A stretch of DNA of 64,000 nt from Styela clava (lineage: Eukaryota; Chordata; Ascidiacea; Stolidobranchia; Styelidae): positions 22,063,395 through 22,127,394 of the forward strand of contig NC_135250.1 of NCBI RefSeq assembly GCF_964204865.1, read 5' to 3'. A program made the translations under genes and the position numbers. The notes beneath the pieces were generated by a model. The model was not told the DNA's origin. It saw only the letters and a list, made by a program, of their open reading frames with translations, and searched no databases. The stretch's first letter is position 1. Each line of letters starts with the position of its first letter. Below are positions 1 through 9,335 of the stretch, piece by piece.

Positions 1-182
1 AAAAATTTTAGAGACGTCGAAAATTTCTATCAAATTATACCACGACGAATAGGCGTTCGAATACTTGATAATTTCGGAATCGAACCAAATCTCTAAATTT
101 ATATATATGCAATTGTATGCGTTTCCCCGATTGCTGTGAGTCCCTCAGGCACTGAGAGAACATGAAAGCTATCGCTCTAACC

Positions 183-1924
183 CAGCGTTCCCAACCTTTT
201 TTGGTCGCGGACTATTTTCTCACCCGCGAAAACCTTTCGGACTCAAGGTGCGTTTATTGCAACCGTACTCTGTGTAAAGCAGCAATAAAACCAAACACAA
301 CAGAAGTTTAACGAATTTCAAAATCGGAAATTCGCGGCAATTACGCGTTCGTTGAAAGAGCCGACATTTTTGGCGTATAATGGATTTTTCTGTCGCACAG
401 TATTCATTCCATGACAACGACGAAAATTTAAAATGTATTTCTATTTTAATTTAATTGTGTACATCATGGTAACTCGCGGTTGCGTCGACTTACGACAAGA
501 GGAAACATTACTTTTTTAAAAATCCACTGCCATCTGCGAACATAATAATGAGAGAATATATTGTCTGATTATTACTTATCTATCTCAAGATCGGTAAGTA
601 TGTTGATAGGTATTTGTCTGTTTGTTTGTTTGTCTGTTAGATACACGCGATATCTCACGAAAGCGAGGATGAATTCGCTCCAATGCATGCATCATATCTC
701 GGATCAGAAGCCTATTGATTTTGGATGAATTATGTCGTACAATTAGCGAGTTAATAATTAATTAGTGATGGGACACAAGGTGTCACTATGGAGTAAGAGC
801 GCTGTTTTGGGGGATCCCCTAACTTTCGATCGATAAGTCTTCGGCCTCTGACCGATATTCTCGTATGCAGCTTTGATACATATTTTTTGCGATTTTGCAA
901 ATTTGTTATCGCTGTTAGAAAAAATCATACTATGTGCTATAAATTTCCAGAATGTATAGTATTTATTAAAAATATATTTGAAGTATATATATTAGTAAAT
1001 CAAAAATACATATTCATCGTCTTAAAATTCTCGCGAACAGCTTCTGAAGTAATCGTCGCATATACGTCACTCGTTAAAAGAGCCGACTTTTCAATGATTT
1101 TTTCTGTAGCATAAACTATTCCATCCATCCACATGTGTGATTCTTTTAATCTGCGCTTGTGTTGACGAAATAAGAGCAATACCATCAGAAAATACCATGA
1201 CAATCCGTGGACAGAAAAATGCGTGGGTGAAGTGCCCGATTATATCTTGTTCTGATTCGTATTTTTGTAAATTCGACAAATCTGTGTGAATTCGACATTA
1301 CTACTGTGCGTACCAATCTGGAGGCAGTAAAGCAGAGAATCCTAAAGGAAAATGCCCTGGTACGTATACTACGGTTGCACCCGAAATTTTGCGATTTGCA
1401 ATGTCAAAAAAAGCGTTTTTAATCGGTCGCGGACCGCTTTTCAATTTCGAAAATTTGGGCTGCCATCATTTACACCTACCAAAATTTTTTTTATTCCTCG
1501 TTGTTCGAACTCGCGAGAAACACCTATTACGAATCTATCGAAGCGTGTACAGACTCATGTTTTCGTCGGAAATCCACAAGTGAGTTGTGAAATCCAATCG
1601 TTTGATTAGGCGACTCGCAAGTGACGTGTCGCGTCACATGTTACCAAATTTTCCATTAGTAAATATGCTATTCCAATAGTTGATTATTCGCATATATGCC
1701 CAGCCCTACTCAGTAACCAGTAATTATTGACGCGATTAATGTCATGTGAATAAACTGACTTTTCATGTTTTTTGTAAATTCTAACGCAAATACTAACTTG
1801 GCTGATAGTTAATTAAGTTTCGCAAAAACGTTTGCGGCCCGCAGTGAATTTCTGACTCGTTGCGGACTGATTTAAACGCTCTGCGGACTCATTTGAGACC
1901 GCGGACTCGGGTTGGGAAACACTG
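183..1924. mobile_element. hAT-like element, non-autonomous, with 8-bp target duplication
   Basis: The left end reads CAGCGTTCCCAACC and the right end GGTTGGGAAACACTG, an inverted pair typical of hAT transposons. The flanks are CTCTAACC (175-182) and CTCTGACC (1925-1932), an 8-bp target duplication with one mismatch. Subterminal GCGGACT-type motifs repeat near both ends. No transposase frame survives in the 1.7 kb, so it is a non-autonomous or decayed copy. A second repeat (572-854) is nested inside it. Confidence 0.75.
572..854. repeat. Short TIR repeat nested in the hAT element (copy 1)
   Basis: This segment runs from TTACTTATC to CTCTGACCG and matches both ends of the longer copy at 31285-32166. 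Shared blocks include GGTAAGTATGTTGATAGG near the left end and GATCGATAAGTCTTCGG near the right. The two ends carry near-inverted ACTTATCTATC and GATCGATAAGT. Compared with copy 2 it lacks the roughly 600-bp interior, so it looks like an internal-deletion derivative. Confidence 0.6.
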
Positions 1925-2585
1925 CTCTGACCAGTGATACCCAAACTAGGGTAATTTCCCTCCAAAAACGTAATTAGATAATTTTAGGAGGGATTTCCAT
2001 TGTCGCAACACAATTTACTATTTACTCGCCATCTTTTTGGCCACTTTGCGTGAAAGCTGAGAGCGCAGTGTTCGCATCTAGTTAATAAGCATTGTTATAC
2101 CACAATGTAGTTTGTCTCACGGTTGGTAGATGCATGCAATCTTCATTGTTATTACAGCTGCAGTGAAGCCCAATTCTATGTGAATTGGTGAATTGAATGC
2201 TGTTGAGATGACTTCAGAGAAAACCTACGAAAAGACTTTTTTATAATTCGGTTTAACATTCGAAATTTCTCAGCGTGAATATCCAAATCTTAAAATCGAC
2301 TTCAAAACTTTGTTTTTTGAAAATTTTGTGTTTGCTCCCAACGTGAATATGCCATCCGTTCCAAGGCGTCATAAACATTTTTGATTTAATGTCATTCAAC
2401 TTATTCTCTGCAATGGCATCCATCAAAACAAAATATTGGGTCAAGCTCAAAATCAACGATGTTTTGTCATCCGCATAAACAACAGGTGACCAGATAAGAT
2501 GCCTTGTGTTGGGTGTTATATGCTTTGTGATTTTAATTCTTTGGTTGCGCGTGGTTATGACCTCACAATAACTCTATACTATAAT

Positions 2586-2848
2586 TAGGCCCACCATGTA
2601 TATCTGAAGTAAAAAAGGGGACAGTGTGGATTGGACAAGTCAACCTGGATTGTGGGTAGATTACAGACATCAAATTAGCTGTGAATCTTATTAAAATATC
2701 CTCCATTAGTCTTTGCTTCATTGAAATCTTTCTTCAACTTTTATTTTTCATTTATAACTGTCAAATATACTGCATAACCAGGAAATTCAGGTCTATCGGC
2801 CTGGACGGCGGGACTGTCCCAGATAAACTGGGACGTATAGTCAGTCAA
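2586..2848. repeat. Dispersed TIR repeat, copy 1 (relative at 38244-38652)
   Basis: The block starts TAGGCCCACCATGTATATC and ends near GGGACGTATAGTCAG. Its interior shares GTAGATTAC, ATCAAA-TTAGCTGTGAAT and TTAAAATAT-CTC blocks with the copy near 38.3-38.6 kb, where the ends are a clearer inverted pair around GCTTACCAT. Confidence 0.5.
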
Positions 2849-2865
2849 ACTATGATAGTCTATAT

Positions 2866-3117
2866 CAGGGGTCGGCAGCCTTTTGTCGCTCGCGAGCCGC
2901 ACTTAGTATCAACTTTTCTGCGTTTTGTTTCCATTTGTCTGGTTATAATTAAATTATAGGCTCATTAAACGAGTAAATGTGAATTTTATACTTGTTAGAT
3001 TATAATATAATTTAGTCTACACGCGTCTCACAATGAATTGTGTGACGTGAAAAATATAATCGACACTATAATTCAGTGAAGCGTCGCGGGCCGGATTATG
3101 TTACTCCGCGGTCGCGG
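2866..3117. mobile_element. hAT-like MITE fragment (same family as 12486-12942)
   Basis: It starts CAGGGGTCGGCAGCC and shares with the copy at 12486 the segments CTCATTAAACGAGTAA, TATAATATAATTTAGT and TATAATTCAGTG-AGCGTCGCGG. The right terminal inverted repeat seen in the other copy is missing, so this copy is truncated at the 3' side. Confidence 0.6.
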
Positions 3118-3539
3118 TTGGTGTGACGTTGTTGTACGTGACTGTTTAGCCCAGTGCTTCTGGCGGGCCAGTAACATCATAGAAAATGACCTCGCGGACC
3201 GGTTACAAAATATTGAAATGAATGAAACAGAAAATAGTAACCTGCGTTTTAGTAACATACTCCAATGTTTTGGCACTGACTCGAACAAAAAACACTTACA
3301 CGCGTCCGACGATGCGTCGGGGATATGGGAAATCCTCAGAAGATTTGATAACACATGGCATCATATGTAAACCACGGTGTTGAAATATCTGAGATTCGGA
3401 ATAATAGTGTAACGTCTAATTTTTTGGTGAAAAGTTGACATACTTGAAAAAAGGTATTAGATTATAAGGGAGCGTCTGGGAAATAGTAGAAGCATATGGA
3501 TAATTGGACACGTCAGCGGACATAACGATCGTTTTCATA

Positions 3540-3690
3540 TTTTTGGCAGTCTTGTTCTTGTTGGTCTTCTTCTTTGTATCATTTTGAAAAAAATCGCTTT
3601 TCTTCTTGATTAGTGGACCAATTGCTTTGAAATTTTCAGTGAGTGAATATTATATTTTTCGCTAGAAGGCTATATCTTTTATTTATCGTT
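3540..3690 (+). repeat. Dispersed 'AAATCGCTTTTCT' repeat, copy 1
   Basis: A CTTGTTCTTGTTGGT block is followed by AAAAATCGCTTTTCTTC, then GGACCAATTGCTTTGAAATT and CGCTAGAAGGCTAT. The same ordered blocks recur near 10.3, 11.5, 37.0, 37.5 and 49.4 kb in this window. Confidence 0.55.
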
Positions 3691-4519
3691 TTTTTGTGCT
3701 ATGAGGTCATCAAAATTTGCCACTATGTGGCGCCACGTGTCCATATATTTGAGCATGGCTCTCTTGTTTAAAATGTTATTCTATATATTCCAAAGGTATT
3801 GTGTTTTTTTTGTGTGTCCAATATAAAATATTTAGGATTGTTCCTTTTTTTAATTCGGAAGAATATAGCATGAAAGTAAAATGGAAAAAATCGGGTGGAT
3901 CTTTCGTACAAAAAACACCTCCACCAACACTCAAAATATGAAAAATAGTAATTATACCGTTAGGGTTTGGGTTAGGAATGCAGATTGTGCTGGAAATTCA
4001 GATCATTTCTAACCCTAACCTAAAGTGGATAATTACTAATTTTTTTTTATCTTTATTTTGTCAATTCTCACATTTTTGCATTAGTGGCTTTGTACAAAAG
4101 ATCCAATCGTGTACGGGGTTTTATCTTATTATGTGCTTTTTTATTTTACTGCAATTCGTTTTGATTTTGACTGCGAGAAACGCTTCGAAGCTGTGTATGA
4201 AATACAACACGCTTCATATTTTTAATTTTTGTTTCAAGAAGCCTGTCTAAATGCGATAATATTGCAATACCGAAATCCAAAATGCAATATTGTTCACTTC
4301 TATGCGGAGGCGATGTGGGCAAAAACATGTAAGTGTAGATTTTAGACACGTGAGAATTAACAAAGCGCTTTCTCAACAGTCCAACACCTGAAAAATGTGA
4401 TTACTCAGACACCAACGGTCAATGTATAACATATTGTCAAACCTCAATTTAGGCGACTAAAGAAAATCTTCACGCAACGTCACCCGGGGTCGCGACCTAC
4501 AGTTTGGGAACCCCTGGAC

Positions 4520-5670
4520 CAGCGCTGGGCGGTTCGAAGCACTGACATAGAAACAGCGCTGTTTTGACCTTTAAAACGGGTATTAGGAAGCCATAAAAAA
4601 TGTAAACTGAAATTCGTCAAGGTGTCACATTTTGACTTAATAAAATATAAGTCAACGTCTTTACTTTTGTCGAATTTTTTTCAGATTTGTTTGATTCCGT
4701 TGGTTCTAAAAAATCCGTGGCATCGGATAAAATAGCAAATGCAAGTGCAGTATTAAGTATCTTGTGGCGCCTGAAGCTGCCGCAAAACCATGGCGGGATT
4801 TCCAAACCAAGGCCGCTATTGCCAAACCCATGGCGACTGACTTTTTAGCTGCCACAAACCAATGACGAGATGCCGTTACCACGCAGCAAATTGAAAACCA
4901 ATCGCGGGTAAAAATTTGCTGCCGTAACCACGGCATGTCGGATGCAATAGCAGGGCTGCCCCTGATGGTGACAAATATTGGGTGGGTTCGAACATTTTTC
5001 TTATGAGTACAGTTTTGATGGACTCGGGGTTAGGTTTCACGTTTAAGTAGATATAAATCCGCATGATAAACTAAAATCGGGTATATGACTTTGTGAATAT
5101 ACCGGTAATAGCGCCATAAACCATGTCGAGAGCCGCCATCGGTTTGTTCGTGGCAGGAGCTGCCATGAAGTGGTAAGAACTGCGACTCAGCAAATGAGCC
5201 CAAACATTAGCCTACATGAGATCCTATGCATTGATCCACTTACATGGTGACGTGATAATAAAATGCGCTATCGTAATTTGTCACAGCTGGACCTTAAATA
5301 TCTATCAGTTTCATCAACCTCAACTCCATGTGAAAGAGTGTTGTCGATTGCATGCCATTTTCTGAAAGACAGTTGTGGTCTGGCTAAATAGGCAAACGCG
5401 TAGATGCCATTGTGTTTATGAAGGAAGTTGCTGATTTATGACTACGTGACATACATTGCAATCGGATTTCATATACTCGAATTAGCTTTGAGTGCTGCCT
5501 CTTTGTGAATTGAAGCCTTGGAAATGTCTGCTATTATACATTAAATTCGATGCGTAACAATGGTGCTCTGTTTTATTTTTCGTGACAAACTTGTAGGTCC
5601 TTGTGTTTTGTTTCGAAGAAAAATTTCGATTCGACTTCGAAACATCAATATTTCGAAAATGCCCAGCTCT
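4520..5670. mobile_element. Possible decayed hAT-like element
   Basis: The left end CAGCGCTGGGCGGTTCGAA and the inverted right end AGAGCTGGGCATTTTCGAA share a core (GCTGGGC..TTCGAA). I see no target duplication and no transposase frame, so the limits are tentative. Confidence 0.3.
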
Positions 5671-6764
5671 AAATATGACAGATTGTATACCCATACTACT
5701 TAATTTTGATCTAAATGTTCATATATTTGAGCATCGATTTCTTGTTCACCTATGTATATATATAAGGAAAGCATCTGGAGTGAATTCCTTACATATAACT
5801 TCTATTCAACTAGACTAAATACCAAAAACGCGACAGTAAATGACAAGTTTAACTTATCACATGAAACGTACTGTCCCATGTCGTTGTCATTGATAAATCT
5901 ACACGAATAATGTAAAATTAATAGCTACAGTACGGATATTGCCTTCCTATTTCAACTGAGACACTGTTTAAATTTCGTATTATTGTAATATACTTAGTAT
6001 TTGATAATGTATAACCAATTCGATTTTACCATTGTGTCATTTTAAAGGTGGGTTATCACGCAAACCTTTTTGTGGTAAATTTAATTCTATATCATTTTTT
6101 AGGGTTTTTGTTTACCGCTTGCATAAAGTGGACTTTGTTTGCGAGACAGAAGTTAACCCTTTTGCATTCGAACGCAAATCAGTATGTCTACACGATAAAT
6201 CTGTCTCGATTTACAATACATTTTTATACGATGATCATCAATAATAAATAAATATATAGTAATGAAAAATGAAACTTCGATTGAAGCGCGAATATTCGTG
6301 ATTGACTGTGAGTGCAAATGTGCTTAGGTGCAAATGTCCTTAGTTACAAATGTCTGTGCGTTATTGTGACTTATTTCAGTACGTCGATTTCATCCTGAAC
6401 TCATATATGACAATTTTACCAGTCTAATTTATATACCGATACTATTTGTTTTCTTGTTCACACTACTAATAACAAACCCATGAGTTCAGCCTATCAGCAA
6501 CCGGTACACCCTGACTGATCATTTGTGAACAAATGTTGAAGTACGGTTGGGAAAAAACTGAGATTCCGTGTGCACTCTAGGTCTAGAATAAGAGGAACGT
6601 TTGGAAATTTGCCCTTGCATATCAGTGGCTGATCACTCAGAAACTTGTTCGGAGTGGAATAACAAAACCGCCCTCATGGGGCTAACGCAATATTTATAAC
6701 AATAGGCATCAAACAATGGACATTCGCGATGAAACATTAACTGACATGAATAAATAGTATAGAC

Positions 6765-6830
6765 CAGGGCTTCCCAAACTTTTGAGCTCGCGGCCCCTTT
6801 TGATATATTAAAATTTTTCGCGGCCCTTGT
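6765..6830 (+). mobile_element. Left end of a hAT-like element
   Basis: CAGGGCTTCCCAAAC followed by a GC-rich CTCGCGGCCCC patch has the form of a hAT terminus with subterminal GGCCCC motifs. I could not find the matching right end nearby. Confidence 0.4.
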
Positions 6831-9264
6831 TCAAGTTATTTATGCTAAACAGTTTGACATATGCAATGAAATATTGCATCCGTGGCGAAATGTTTGTTTA
6901 TGCAGGCCTAATGATGAATTTCGATGTCTGCCCAGTCTAGGCTTGCACGTAATTGACAAAAATCAATTCCGTAATTACGTCAAAATCGATTACGTAATGA
7001 CCCCGTAATTGCGATATTTTTTCACACATTTAAAAACCTATCATGACAACCATTTGAATCCACTTCTTTTCCGAATGGGACATCGAAGCTCGATTTTCAT
7101 ATTCCTGGCAGTACTACTCGTCGGCGAAATATGTTAAAGACAAATATCAAAGAGTATATTCAAATTAACTTTATTTTGATTTTTAACTTTTGTGTTAGCT
7201 TTGATTTTCCTTTATCACCTTCGCAAATTAACCGTCCCAATTTTATGCGATCAATTTTGTCATTACCGACACTGGTATACGGATATTTATGAAACGATAG
7301 TTGACTTTTTTTTTTAAATCGAGTTTCGTATTAAATAAAAATTTCGGGATTCCAATTTATTAAATCTACGACGAGCGTATTCTCTCGTTTGATTATACTT
7401 GCGCTTGCCTCGCGACAAAGACTTCTCATTGCACCGTTTTTTACATTATCCCACTTCACCACCTAGTTAGCAATTTATAATAATTATTGATGCCGACTTA
7501 TTGACGATATTACGATTACCATGCCTCATTTTACATTAAATCATTCCGCGTCCTAAATGTTATAACATTATTTGCGATAAATTTGTATCAAATATTAATT
7601 ATTTGCGCATAATTTAAATGCCGTACTTATATGACATGCCTTTACCGAAAATACAAAGTTATATCGCAAAACAATGCATTTTGTGACATTTATTTTGCAC
7701 TAACGAAAAAATTTACTCGTTTTTCTAACTCAAATCGACGATGCTATCGCCCAAAATTGACACAAGTTTGGTCGAGTGGCGGTGGTATTCGAGTCCGCGA
7801 TAAATAAAAATAAGTTGCCGCATTTGGTAAAGACAGTTGATCACATTCTCTCCTTTTGTGCGCCCATAACGGCGGTAAAATTCGTTTCATGTCTGTTTCA
7901 TGAAGAGAAAGAAAAATACGACTTCCGGAATTGCAATCAACAATCACACATTCTTATTTATCATTCATTATCAGCGCCGAAAAAAGTCTGGCGGTGTTAA
8001 TTGCGTGATAATGCAGAGAATAATATCGTTTTGACCGGGAAACCAAGATGCGCAATCGTAAAACGACGCTGCTGCTTTTTTGTAGATGAAATTGCACATT
8101 AAAAGTTTCTTTCAAACGGGGGTGGCAACGCGTCATGCCTCACCCCACCTCCGTAACAAAAGAGAGAAAAACGGCTGAGATTGACGCAACTCTACTTATT
8201 AAACTTTCATTTTTTACAATCGACGGAATTGAATACTTGCAAGCGCGATGATTCTACCGGTTTCCCCCAAAATAAGTCCAAGCCGATATTTTAGAAAATG
8301 TTTTCAATACAACCGCTCGCCTTGAAAAAAGACTTCGTCGATAGCGCAATTTGTTCACCTAATCCCGTGGAAGTTTCAATTCTGCTAGGGCGTCGCAAAA
8401 TTTCGTGATGATGTTATAATTAATGAAAATTCGGTTTCTGTAAATAACGATTGTTTTCCTTGATTCAAAAAGCGTTTCGCACGACATCTCCTTTGCGATT
8501 TCGTATTTAAATAAAGCAGGCTTTTTTACCATGGCCCAATAAATGTGATTTCACTGACTGTTGTTAGGTTTTGTTTGTTCGTTTATATAAAACTCATTGC
8601 AAAAAAGGTATTATATTGAAATGTATCAATAGCTTAGTACGCGTCCACTTGAAAATATGTTACAGCAATGAGCCTGCTCCTTCAGGACTCAGACACAGAA
8701 AAGACGATCGTAAAATGGGTCCCGTCAATCAAGCCATCACGTCGCTTGTTCGTGCAGTGCCTCGTACGGAAGTCACAGCTCACTTTTACTTGCAAAAAAT
8801 TGTAATTGTATATCCTACAAAATTGTATTGTATGAAATACCTCATTTGGAACTCCTACATCCTTCCATATGGCCCATAATGTCTGATATAAAGATAATGA
8901 ATAGAATATCCTTGAATTGAATTCACCAAATACGTTTCACGAACTTCCAACTTCCACCAAAAAATAGTGGACTAGCGGATATTTCAATAACGTTCAATAA
9001 CGTATGGAAGTTTAATGATATCAAATTCAAATAAATCCATAGTTTATGCACCATAATCATATATCTATAATCATTCCCAAGCTTTCTTTCATATCATGAA
9101 CTAAAAATTTCTATATGTGGATGTCATTATCATCAGTTTTATCGACATCGATTATCAGAATTTGATTAGGTCATTTCCACGGAATTCAATGCAGTATTAA
9201 TTTTTATGTGTCGCCACGAGGAAGACTATTGTTAACTTTTTTTAAAATATCGGATGTAGAAGTG

Positions 9265-9273
9265 TATAAAAAG
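9265..9273 (+). promoter_or_regulatory. TATA box of the clavanin-like gene
   Basis: TATAAAAAG lies 71 bases before the start codon. A pyrimidine-A initiator-like TCACAGT occurs about 28 bases downstream, near 9294-9300, giving a short leader of roughly 40 bases before the ATG at 9336. Confidence 0.55.
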
Positions 9274-9335
9274 CCGTCATTTCTCACTGTAAATCACAGT
9301 TTCGTCGAATCAAACTGAGACAAACAACAGGAAAG

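Larger units (their letters stand above)
1932..4516. mobile_element. Possible composite hAT-like element
   Basis: The left end CAGTGATACCCAAACT and the inverted right end CAGGGGTTCCCAAACT match at 13 of 16 positions. I found no target duplication, so the pairing may be accidental. If real, the element contains the repeats at 2586-2848 and 2866-3117 as later insertions. Confidence 0.3.
1..9264. other. Intergenic region, repeat-rich, no gene recognised
   Basis: I see no coding exon here that I can tie to a protein family; the open frames are short, unconserved in appearance and overlap on both strands. The stretch holds several hAT-like terminal sequences, listed separately, and a copy of a dispersed repeat. 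From about 5700 to 6760 and 7020 to 9260 I see only AT-rich unique-looking sequence. Short ACGTAATTACG-like inverted motifs lie near 6950-7015, probably part of another decayed element. Confidence 0.6.

Noticed and set aside
1932..4516. A complete hAT element with target duplication
   Set aside because: The ends match each other, but the flanks share no 8-bp duplication in any register I tried; it is kept only as a low-confidence feature.
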